Origin: an uncultured Clostridia bacterium
GTDB lineage: Bacteria > Bacillota > Clostridia > Christensenellales > Borkfalkiaceae
Reading direction: 5' to 3'
NCBI GenBank assembly: GCA_944367045.1
Contig: CALVWI010000018.1
Span: 1 to 32,980, forward strand
DNA: 32,980 nucleotides
The notes under the pieces were generated by a model, which was given only the letters and a program-made list of their open reading frames with translations, was not told where the DNA came from and ran no database searches. Positions within the stretch are counted from its first letter, which is position 1; the number at the start of each line of letters is the position of its first letter. Of the stretch, positions 26,590-32,980 are shown piece after piece. The position numbers and the translations under genes are program-made.

Positions 26590-28530
26590 ATGAAGAAGAT
26601 ACTCAACTTTCGGCCGCTCCTCTTTTGCGCGCTCTCCCTGATCTTCGGCGCGGAACTTCTCGGCAGCATCCGCTTTTCGGAGCTTTCGCCCGCCTTTCTC
26701 TTTCTGTTCGGCGTGCTCTTTCTCCTCATGCTCCCGCCCTTCGGCAAAAAGCGGCTGCTTTCGCTCCTTCTCATCGTGCCCGTTTTTGCGGGCCTCGGCG
26801 CGGGGCTTATGCAGCTCGCCCTCTCGCAGTATGAGAAGGGCGCGCCCTCGGGCGACTACACCGTGACCGCCACCGTGCAGTCCGTCTCCGAGCGGCAAGG
26901 CTATTGCATCGTCGTTCTCAAGGGCCTCTCTCTGAACGGCGAGGAGACCCCGGGCAAGTGCCGCGCCATTCTCCCCGCCGACAGCGCCGTCGCGGGCGAT
27001 CTCGTCGTCTTTGAAGGCACGCTCGAGAAAAAGGACCCTTACGAGGAGAGCGCGTACGCAAAGAACGACTTCGCTTCCGATATCCGCTACACGGCGACGG
27101 CGCGCGAACTCATCACGACGGCGAGAAGCTCCGACATCTTCCTCCGCCTCAACGGGCGGCTGTATGAAGTCCTCACGGAACACATGGAGCCCGACGAGGC
27201 CGCGCTCTGCTACGCGCTGCTTTCGGGCAACTCGGGTGCCATCGAGGAGGGCCTCAAGGAGACGGTGAGAAGGGGCGGCATCGCGCACATCTTCGCCGTC
27301 TCGGGCCTGCACATCGGCGTGCTGTTCGGCGCGGCGATGTTCCTCTTCAAGAAGCTCGGCCGCTTTGCCTGGCTCCCGTCGCTCGCGCTCGCCTTCCTCT
27401 ACTGCGCCTTCTGCGGATTCACGGTGTCGTCGCTGCGTGCCCTCATCATGTGCGGCGTGTTCGTCGCGTCCCGCTCCCTCGGTGTCAAGGCGGACGGCCT
27501 CGAGACGCTCTCCTTCGCCTGCATCGCCGTTCTCCTTCTCTTTCCCGCGCAGTGGTATGCGGCGGGCTTCCGTCTCTCCTTCGGGGCGTGCCTCGGGCTC
27601 TCCCTCTTTTCGGGGAGCTTCTCCCGCGCCTTCCGCCGCCTGCACTTCCCCAAGGCGGTGGGGGAGACGCTCTCTGCGACCCTTGCGGCGCAGCTCACGA
27701 CGGCGCCCATTCTCCTTTCCTCCTTCGGCTATCTCTCGGTGATGGGCACGCTCCTGAACCTCATCCTGGTGCCCCTCGTGCCCGTGTTCTTTTTATCGTC
27801 CCTCCTGATGGCGGCGCTCTCGCTCATCTTTCCCTTCGCGGCGGGCGTCCTTCTCGTCTTTCCCGAGGCACTCTTCTCGCTCCTCATCCTTCTTCTCTCC
27901 TTTGCGGACTGGACGCTCGTCCTCTCGGGGTTCGCCCTCGGCGCGGGCGGCGTTCTATGGCTGTTCCTCTGCGGGTTTCTCTCGCCCAAACTGCAGATGC
28001 GCCGTCTCATCCGTGCCGCCGCTGCGGTCGTCGGCTGTGCGCTCTTTGCAATCGTGCTGACGTTCGAAAACGTCGTCTTTACGGGCTGCCGCCTCACCGT
28101 CTGGGAGGAAGGGGAGAGCGCCGCGGTGCTCATCGAGACGCGCACCGAGCACGTCCTCGTCATCGACGGCGACATCTCCTTGGACGAGTGCGAGGACTTC
28201 CTCTCCCGCCATTTCGGCGGGGAACTTAACGTCGTCGTCGCGCCCGACGGGAGCGCTCTCAACACGGCGGCGTTTCTGAATGCAAGAGAGGTGCGCCTTC
28301 CCTTCTACACCGAGAGCGGCCTTCACGAGACGGAGGTCATCTTCGGGAAGGACTTCTCCTGCGGCGGCCTCGCTTTCTCCTATACGGAAGGGGGAATTTT
28401 GCTGCTTGCGGAGGGCGTCGCGGTGGAGATCGGCCTCGACGAAGAGGCGGGCGGCGGCGATTTCTTTGTCGGGAAGGGCAGCGGGGGCTTGAAATTTTTG
28501 CTCGAAGATGGTATAATCAAAGCGATATGA
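26590..28530 (+). CDS. comEC: ComEC-like DNA-uptake channel protein, reduced C-terminus
   Basis: A 646-residue membrane protein. The order is: N-terminal membrane segments (about 8-80); a soluble OB-like DUF4131 region (about 85-190); and the Competence domain, with the family motif AHIFAVSGLHIG (S238, H241) and about eight hydrophobic helices to residue ~500. ComEC imports single-stranded DNA during transformation. The C-terminal ~140 residues begin like the ComEC metallo-beta-lactamase domain (VLVIDGD) but have no HxHxDH motif, and the protein is shorter than the usual 750 or more residues. Channel function is possible, but nuclease function is unlikely. The start follows AAAGGAGG. The pilin gene at 222 would fit a competence system, but no other com genes are here. 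It overlaps holA by ATGA. Confidence 0.87.
   Translation: MKKILNFRPLLFCALSLIFGAELLGSIRFSELSPAFLFLFGVLFLLMLPPFGKKRLLSLLLIVPVFAGLGAGLMQLALSQYEKGAPSGDYTVTATVQSVSERQGYCIVVLKGLSLNGEETPGKCRAILPADSAVAGDLVVFEGTLEKKDPYEESAYAKNDFASDIRYTATARELITTARSSDIFLRLNGRLYEVLTEHMEPDEAALCYALLSGNSGAIEEGLKETVRRGGIAHIFAVSGLHIGVLFGAAMFLFKKLGRFAWLPSLALAFLYCAFCGFTVSSLRALIMCGVFVASRSLGVKADGLETLSFACIAVLLLFPAQWYAAGFRLSFGACLGLSLFSGSFSRAFRRLHFPKAVGETLSATLAAQLTTAPILLSSFGYLSVMGTLLNLILVPLVPVFFLSSLLMAALSLIFPFAAGVLLVFPEALFSLLILLLSFADWTLVLSGFALGAGGVLWLFLCGFLSPKLQMRRLIRAAAAVVGCALFAIVLTFENVVFTGCRLTVWEEGESAAVLIETRTEHVLVIDGDISLDECEDFLSRHFGGELNVVVAPDGSALNTAAFLNAREVRLPFYTESGLHETEVIFGKDFSCGGLAFSYTEGGILLLAEGVAVEIGLDEEAGGGDFFVGKGSGGLKFLLEDGIIKAI
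28489..28517 (+). promoter_or_regulatory. Internal promoter for holA within comEC
   Basis: TTGAAA (28489-28494) and TATAAT (28512-28517) with a 17-bp spacer lie in the last codons of comEC. The holA ATG is 9 nt after the -10 box, so the transcript would have almost no leader. Confidence 0.65.
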
Positions 28531-29498
28531 AGTTCACGCAGCTGAGTGCAAGCCTCAAAGACAATCTTGCGCCCTTCTACCTCATCGAGGGGGAGGAGGC
28601 GTACTTCCGCGACCACGCCGTCAGGGCCATCGAGACTGCTTCGGGCATCACCCAGCCGCTGCTCAACAACGTGCGCATGGAGGGGGAGAGCCTGAAGGGG
28701 GACCTTTCCTCCTTCCGCGACAGTCTCTATGTCCTCCCGTTCTTCGACGAGAAGCGGCTCGTGCGGGTGTACGAGTTCTATCCCACCGAGCGCGAGTGGG
28801 AGAACTTCCTGAAGCCCTATTTGGAAAAGCCGTGCCCTTCGACGGTGCTCCTCTTCGTCAACGCGGGCAAGAAGGGCGCGTTCGATTTCAAGAAAAAGGC
28901 GGGCGTCACCTATGTGGACTGCTCAAGGGAGAGCGAGGAGATGCTCTCGCGCTGGCTGTTCGGTCTCACCCGCCGTCAGGGCACCGCCATCGATACGGAC
29001 GCCGCGGAGCTCATGGTCTCCTACTGTGCGCGCGACGCCGCCCGCATGAAGCTGGAAGTGGAAAAGCTCACCCCGCTCGCAGAGGGGCGCATCACGGCAG
29101 AGCTCGTCAAAGAGTACGTCGCCAAGGACGTGGAGTATAAGATTTACGAACTCACGCAGGCGGCCTCGCGGGGGGACGGCACGCGCTTTTTCGAGATCGC
29201 CGACGATCTGATGCTCAAGGGCATGGACGAGAACGGCGTGCTCTCCGCGCTCGTCTCGCACTTCCGCACCCTCACCGAGGTGAGCGAGCTTACGGGGAGC
29301 GACAAGGAGATCTCCGCGCTCCTCAATATCAAGCCCTTCGCCGTGCAGAAAGACAGGCAGATCGTCGCCCGCCTCGGCAAGGAGAGGGTCAAAAAACTGT
29401 ACGAAGATCTCTTCGCGCTGCTTGCCTCTTCGCGCGGCGGGGTATACACCAAGACGGGCGCCTACGAGGCGGCAGTGGCAAAAATATTCTTTGCGTGA
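28527..29498 (+). CDS. holA: DNA polymerase III delta subunit HolA
   Basis: A 323-residue clamp-loader subunit that opens the beta clamp. It begins with the AAA+-like domain (FYLIEGEEAYFRDHAVRAI, the usual xGxExYL start). A degenerate central part has no Walker A, as expected for delta, and the C-terminal collar helices contain the AVQKDRQIVARLGKERVKKLYEDL region. It overlaps comEC by 4 nt, a common pairing in Firmicutes. There is no Shine-Dalgarno site; expression may use coupling or the internal promoter whose -10 lies 9 nt before the ATG. The ending (GVYTKTGAYEAAVAKIFFA) looks complete. Confidence 0.92.
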   Translation: MKFTQLSASLKDNLAPFYLIEGEEAYFRDHAVRAIETASGITQPLLNNVRMEGESLKGDLSSFRDSLYVLPFFDEKRLVRVYEFYPTEREWENFLKPYLEKPCPSTVLLFVNAGKKGAFDFKKKAGVTYVDCSRESEEMLSRWLFGLTRRQGTAIDTDAAELMVSYCARDAARMKLEVEKLTPLAEGRITAELVKEYVAKDVEYKIYELTQAASRGDGTRFFEIADDLMLKGMDENGVLSALVSHFRTLTEVSELTGSDKEISALLNIKPFAVQKDRQIVARLGKERVKKLYEDLFALLASSRGGVYTKTGAYEAAVAKIFFA

Positions 29499-29531
29499 AG
29501 CAATTTCCACGTAAAATGCGCACAAAAAACT

Positions 29532-29560
29532 TTGCTTTTTTGCCCCGATGCGGGTATAAT
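29532..29560 (+). promoter_or_regulatory. Promoter of the cdaA operon
   Basis: TTGCTT (29532-29537) and TATAAT (29555-29560), 17-bp spacer. The start near 29567 leaves a ~37-nt leader with AAGGAGA at 29593-29599. Confidence 0.75.
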
Positions 29561-29603
29561 AAATGGGAAAGCTCGAAATAGCCGTGCATCCGAAGGAGAA
29601 ACC

Positions 29604-30419
29604 ATGAGAGTTTGGGAATCGCTCAAGGAAATGTTCCAAGACACGCAGGCCATTCCGCTGTATGTGCTGGAGTGGCTGCTCCTGTTCGTGCTGATGTACT
29701 ATGTCTTCCGCACGCTCAAGGAAAACAACGCCAAGTATCTCATCATCGTGTATTCCGTCCTCGTCGTCGTGGTCGGGATCGTCATGGTGCTTGCACCCGG
29801 GCTCGATTCCAACGCCTACGTCATCTACATCATGCTCATGAGCGTGTTCTTCCTGCTCCTCTTCAGCACGGAGATCAAGCGCCAGATCTGGGCGGGCAAG
29901 CGCGGCGCGGCCGCAACGACGATGGAGTCCATGTCCGCCGTCGGTGCGCGTGCGGAGGAATACATCGCCGCCATCGTCAAGGCGGTGCAGAGCCTCTCGA
30001 AGGCCAACATCGGCGCGCTCATCGTGCTTTCGAACGGCAATCTCCCCAAGGAGATCATCGAAAGCGGCGTGTCTTTGGGCGCTAAAATTTCCAACCAGCT
30101 CATCGAGGGCATCTTCATTCCCAAAGCGCCCCTTCATGACGGCGCCATGATCATCTACGGCGATAAGATCCAGGCGGCGGGGTGCTTCCTGCCGCTTACC
30201 CAGCGCGACTTCCCCAAGGAGTACGGCACCCGTCACCGCGCGGCCATCGGCGTGACGGAAGCAGCGGACGTCTCCGCCATCGTCGTTTCTGAAGAGACGG
30301 GCATCGTCTCCGTCGTCAAGCGCGGAGAGATCACCCGCTATGCGGACTCCGAGTCGCTCAAGAAGTTCCTGCGCGACTACTACTGGAAGGAATTCAACAC
30401 GGAGGGCAAACGTTCATGA
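29604..30419 (+). CDS. cdaA: Diadenylate cyclase CdaA
   Basis: A 271-residue membrane enzyme that makes c-di-AMP from two ATP, close in length to Bacillus CdaA (273). Three hydrophobic helices lie in the first ~90 residues, then a short coiled linker and the DAC domain. Both DAC signatures are present: DGA (179-181, in APLHDGAMII) and RHR (210-212, in YGTRHRAAIG). c-di-AMP controls potassium, osmolyte and cell-wall homeostasis. CdaA normally works with the membrane regulator CdaR; here the following ORF is only a 35-codon CdaR-like stub. glmM is not adjacent. The start at 29604 has a good ribosome binding site; the in-frame extension upstream enters the promoter. Confidence 0.96.
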   Translation: MRVWESLKEMFQDTQAIPLYVLEWLLLFVLMYYVFRTLKENNAKYLIIVYSVLVVVVGIVMVLAPGLDSNAYVIYIMLMSVFFLLLFSTEIKRQIWAGKRGAAATTMESMSAVGARAEEYIAAIVKAVQSLSKANIGALIVLSNGNLPKEIIESGVSLGAKISNQLIEGIFIPKAPLHDGAMIIYGDKIQAAGCFLPLTQRDFPKEYGTRHRAAIGVTEAADVSAIVVSEETGIVSVVKRGEITRYADSESLKKFLRDYYWKEFNTEGKRS

Positions 30420-30523
30420 GATTCAGCAAATTCATCAAAGACCTGTTCACCAAGAATGTCGTATTGAAGCTCATCGCGCTTGTGTTGAGCCTTGTCACCG
30501 TCATCATCGTCAATATCATCTGA
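30416..30523 (+). CDS. 35-residue CdaR-like membrane micropeptide
   Basis: A short ORF whose ATG overlaps the cdaA stop (ATGA) and ends in TGA at 30521-30523. The product is MRFSKFIKDLFTKN followed by one hydrophobic helix (about 15-35, VVLKLIALVLSLVTVIIVN, then II). This looks like the N-terminus of CdaR/YbbR proteins: a short basic stretch, a Lys-Asn, then a single LKxxALxLS-type transmembrane segment. The extracellular YbbR domains are entirely missing, and the next gene starts 3 nt later, so this is not a sequencing frameshift with the rest downstream. It may be a reduced CdaR that still contacts CdaA in the membrane, or a decaying remnant. The intact frame and tight coupling favour a functional peptide. 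Confidence 0.7.
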   Translation: MRFSKFIKDLFTKNVVLKLIALVLSLVTVIIVNII

Positions 30524-30526
30524 GAT

Positions 30527-31684
30527 ATGAAGAACTGTTTCAGAGTCCCGCGGGTCCTTCTGCCCGTCAAGGGATTTCGCAAGTGGGCGGTCATCGCCTG
30601 CGATCAATTCACCTCCGACAGGGGGTATTGGGAGCGCGTCGCAAGGGAAGTGGGCGACGCGCCCTCTGCGTTTCATATGATCCTCCCCGAAGTGTACTTG
30701 GGTGAGGACGACGAGGCGCGCATTGAGAATATCCACGGCACCATGCGCTATGCGCTCGAGGAGGGCTGGATGCGCAAGATCGCGCGCGGGCTCGTCCTCG
30801 TGGAGCGTGAGACCAAGGCGGGTATCCGCAAGGGTATCCTCGCGTGCATCGATCTCGAAGAATATTCCTACGAGGAGGGGTCCTCGGCGCTCATCCGTGC
30901 GACGGAGGAAGTCGTTCCCTCCCGCCTTCCCGCCCGCGTGGCGGTGAGAAGGGGAGCGCTCGTCGAGTTCCCGCACGCCATGGTCTTTTACCGCGATAAG
31001 AAGGGGAAGCTGTTGCGCTCTTTGGAAGGGGAGGACCTCGAAAAGCTCTACGACTTTGATCTCATGGAGCACGGCGGGCACATCACGGGGTACTTTATCC
31101 CGGAGTACATCGCCATCGATACCCTGCACATCCTCGCGGGGCTTGCCAGCCCTTGCTTTGCGGTGGCGGACGGCAATCATTCCGTCGCGGCCGCCAAGGC
31201 GTATTGGGAGGAAGTCAAGGCGACCCTTCCCGAAAACGAACGCCGCAACCACCCCGCGCGCTTCACGCTCGTCGAGATGGTCAACGTGTTCGACGAGGCC
31301 ATCGCCTTCCATCCCATTCACCGCTATGTGAAGGAGACGGACGCCGAGGCGTTTCTTGCCTACTTTGAGAGCAAAATTCCCTGCACGCGGCAGGGGAGGA
31401 CGCTGTATCCCAAAGCAAGTTCGGCCGCGGAGTGCGTCGCCCGCACGGACGAGGTCATTGCGGAGTATTTGAAGCACAACGAAGGCAGCGTGGATTACGT
31501 CCACGGCGACGATATTTTAAAGGACCCCGGGGAGGGCGTCGCGATCGCAATGCCCCTCCTCGACAGAGATGAAATTTTTACGACCCTCAAGAAGGGGAAG
31601 AGGTTCCCCCGCAAGACGTTCTCCATCGGCGAGGCGGAGGACAAGCGCTACTACTTAGAGGGCAGGGAGATAAGTTATGATTAA
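30527..31684 (+). CDS. DUF1015 family protein
   Basis: A 385-residue protein of the DUF1015 family, function unknown. Recognisable blocks are the N-terminal PVKGFRKWAVIACDQFTSD (family: tsdPYDVIsxDQ-like), IHGTMRYALEEG, and the central ADGNHSVAAAKAYWE, the most conserved family segment. No signal peptide or membrane helix is seen, so it is probably cytosolic. It starts 3 nt after the micropeptide and overlaps aspartate kinase by 8 nt, so all are one operon. DUF1015 genes often sit near amino-acid (serine) metabolism genes in Clostridia; here the neighbour is the entry enzyme of the aspartate family. The ribosome binding site is weak. Confidence 0.88.
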   Translation: MKNCFRVPRVLLPVKGFRKWAVIACDQFTSDRGYWERVAREVGDAPSAFHMILPEVYLGEDDEARIENIHGTMRYALEEGWMRKIARGLVLVERETKAGIRKGILACIDLEEYSYEEGSSALIRATEEVVPSRLPARVAVRRGALVEFPHAMVFYRDKKGKLLRSLEGEDLEKLYDFDLMEHGGHITGYFIPEYIAIDTLHILAGLASPCFAVADGNHSVAAAKAYWEEVKATLPENERRNHPARFTLVEMVNVFDEAIAFHPIHRYVKETDAEAFLAYFESKIPCTRQGRTLYPKASSAAECVARTDEVIAEYLKHNEGSVDYVHGDDILKDPGEGVAIAMPLLDRDEIFTTLKKGKRFPRKTFSIGEAEDKRYYLEGREISYD

Positions 31685-32980
31685 GGTTTGCAAATTCGGC
31701 GGCACGTCCATGGCGGACGGCATGACCATGCGGCGCGTGAAGGACATCTTCGAGAGCGATCCTGAGCGCAGATACATCGTCGTCTCGGCGCCCGGAAAGC
31801 GCTTCAGCGGCGACATCAAGGTCACCGACCTCCTCTACGAGACGGAGAAGGAAGTCGACGAGACGGGCCGCTGCGGCGAGGCGTACGAGAAGATCTGCCA
31901 GCGCTTTAAAGGCATCGTGCAGGAGCTCAATATCGACCTCGACATCGACGCCATTCTGAACGAGACCAAGGCGGCCATCGAGGAGGAGAAGTCGGACGAC
32001 TTTACGGCCTCCCGCGGCGAGTATCTCTCGGGCCGCGTCATGGCGGCGCTTTTAGGCATTCCCTTCATCGACGCACGCGACGTCATCAAGTTCGATGCCT
32101 CGGGCAAGTTGGACAGCGCTCGCTCCTTCGAACTTCTCGGCCGTGCGCTCACGGGCAAGCCCCGTGCGCTCGTCACGGGCTTCTACGGCGAGGGCACGGA
32201 CGGCAAGGTCAAGACGTTCTCCCGCGGCGGCTCGGACATCTCGGGCGCCATCGTCGCGCGTGCGGCGGGGGCGGCGCTCTACGAGAACTGGACGGACGTC
32301 AGCGGCTTCCTCGCCTGCGACCCCCGCATCGTCGAAAACCCTGTGCCCATCCGCTCGCTCTCCTATAAGGAGCTCCGCGAGCTCTCCTACATGGGCGCGA
32401 ACGTCCTCCACAGCGAATCCATCTTCCCCGTGCGCGAGGCGGATATCCCCATCCGCATCAAGAACACCTTCCGTCCCGAGGACGAGGGCACGCTCATCAT
32501 GCCGACCTCCAAGTACCGCTTCTCGGGCAGAACGGTCACGGGCGTTGCGGGCAAGAAGAACTTCACCGTCATCTTCGTCGAGAAGTCGCTCATGAACCTC
32601 GAGATCGGCTTCGCGCGCAAAATTCTCACCGTGCTTGAAAACCACGGCGTCTCCTTCGAGCACATGCCGACGGGCATCGACACCATGTCCTTCATCATCG
32701 ACGGCGCGCACCTTCCGAACGGCGTGCTCGAGCAGATCATCTCCGAGATCAAGGAGGCCGTCCACCCCGACCAGATGCGCGTCTTTGACCGCATCTCGCT
32801 CATCGCCGTCGTGGGCCACGGCATGAGCCGCAACGTCGGTACCTCGGCGCGCGTCTTTTCCGCCATTGCAAATGCGGGCGTCAACGTGCGCATGATTGAC
32901 CAGGGCTCCTCCGAGCTCAACATCATCGTCGGCGTCGACGACGAAAATTACGAGCGCACCCTCCGCGCCGTCTACGACGA
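31677..32980 (+). CDS. Aspartate kinase (3' end beyond the window)
   Basis: 434 codons are visible before the edge, and the monofunctional clostridial enzymes are about this size, so only a few residues are probably missing. It phosphorylates aspartate, opening lysine, threonine and methionine synthesis. The N-terminal KFGGTSMADG is the kinase signature. Later come FTASRGEYLSGRVMA, FSRGGSDISGA and a WTDVSGFLACDPR segment, then ACT domains (from about 290; the second contains ISLIAVVGHGM, the usual feedback-binding region, and GVNVRMIDQGSSELNIIVGV). The start follows GGGAGA at 31665-31670 and overlaps DUF1015 by 8 nt. The frame is open to the last base. Confidence 0.95.
   Translation, partial: MIKVCKFGGTSMADGMTMRRVKDIFESDPERRYIVVSAPGKRFSGDIKVTDLLYETEKEVDETGRCGEAYEKICQRFKGIVQELNIDLDIDAILNETKAAIEEEKSDDFTASRGEYLSGRVMAALLGIPFIDARDVIKFDASGKLDSARSFELLGRALTGKPRALVTGFYGEGTDGKVKTFSRGGSDISGAIVARAAGAALYENWTDVSGFLACDPRIVENPVPIRSLSYKELRELSYMGANVLHSESIFPVREADIPIRIKNTFRPEDEGTLIMPTSKYRFSGRTVTGVAGKKNFTVIFVEKSLMNLEIGFARKILTVLENHGVSFEHMPTGIDTMSFIIDGAHLPNGVLEQIISEIKEAVHPDQMRVFDRISLIAVVGHGMSRNVGTSARVFSAIANAGVNVRMIDQGSSELNIIVGVDDENYERTLRAVYD

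Noticed and set aside
30524..31684. The missing YbbR domains of CdaR, lost by a frameshift.
   Set aside because: The sequence after the 35-codon ORF encodes a complete DUF1015 protein starting 3 nt later, with no YbbR-like segment in any frame.

Overview
The window is about 33 kb of high-GC, mostly housekeeping DNA. Nearly every gene is on the + strand; only the small TM2 gene at 1040-1399 is on the minus strand. The gene set points to an anaerobic Clostridia-type Firmicute, perhaps one of the GC-rich gut lineages: a clostridial purine cluster with a fused PurL and a split PurH, formate-tetrahydrofolate ligase, DegV, RbgA/YlqF, a CdaA diadenylate cyclase, ComEC, and consensus sigma-A promoters with 17-bp spacers. 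I cannot place it to family from the sequence alone.

Region 1 (1-1730): the end of an upstream gene and its terminator; a type IV pilin-like protein with an internal duplication; a zinc-ribbon/TM2 membrane protein on the minus strand; and a divergent XRE-type HTH regulator. The gap between the last two holds a striking array of half-sites. Region 2 (1830-15126): a purine operon, purE-purC-purF-purM-purN-IMP cyclohydrolase-AICAR formyltransferase-purD-purL-fhs. It encodes most steps from PRPP to IMP, except AIR-to-N5-CAIR (purK) and adenylosuccinate lyase (purB). Fhs makes the 10-formyl-THF used by PurN and the AICAR formyltransferase. It starts from a consensus promoter followed by a ~190-nt leader with a strong terminator-like hairpin and a possible 21-codon leader ORF. 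Region 3 (15130-17121): mutY, then degV from its own promoter. Region 4 (17182-20777): tmk-rimM-trmD-rbgA-rnhB-yraN, tightly packed and closed by a terminator. Region 5 (20908-29498): a 1864-residue DUF4011/SF1 helicase/DUF3320 protein, a reduced ComEC, and holA. Region 6 (29604-32980): cdaA, a 35-codon ORF resembling only the N-terminus of CdaR, a DUF1015 protein and an aspartate kinase cut by the window edge.

The most unusual points are: (i) a miniature CdaR-like membrane peptide translationally coupled to cdaA; (ii) the purine leader, which matches no riboswitch class I know and may be an attenuator; (iii) several starts (tmk, holA, the purine leader ORF, possibly the HTH gene) lying 6-9 nt after a -10 box with no Shine-Dalgarno sequence, suggesting leaderless mRNAs; (iv) two promoters, pur and tmk, whose -35 box sits in the 9-nt spacer of an inverted repeat; and (v) the giant helicase, whose domain order resembles single-gene anti-phage helicases and whose transglutaminase-like domain looks inactive. 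No tRNA, rRNA, CRISPR, insertion sequence or prophage was seen.
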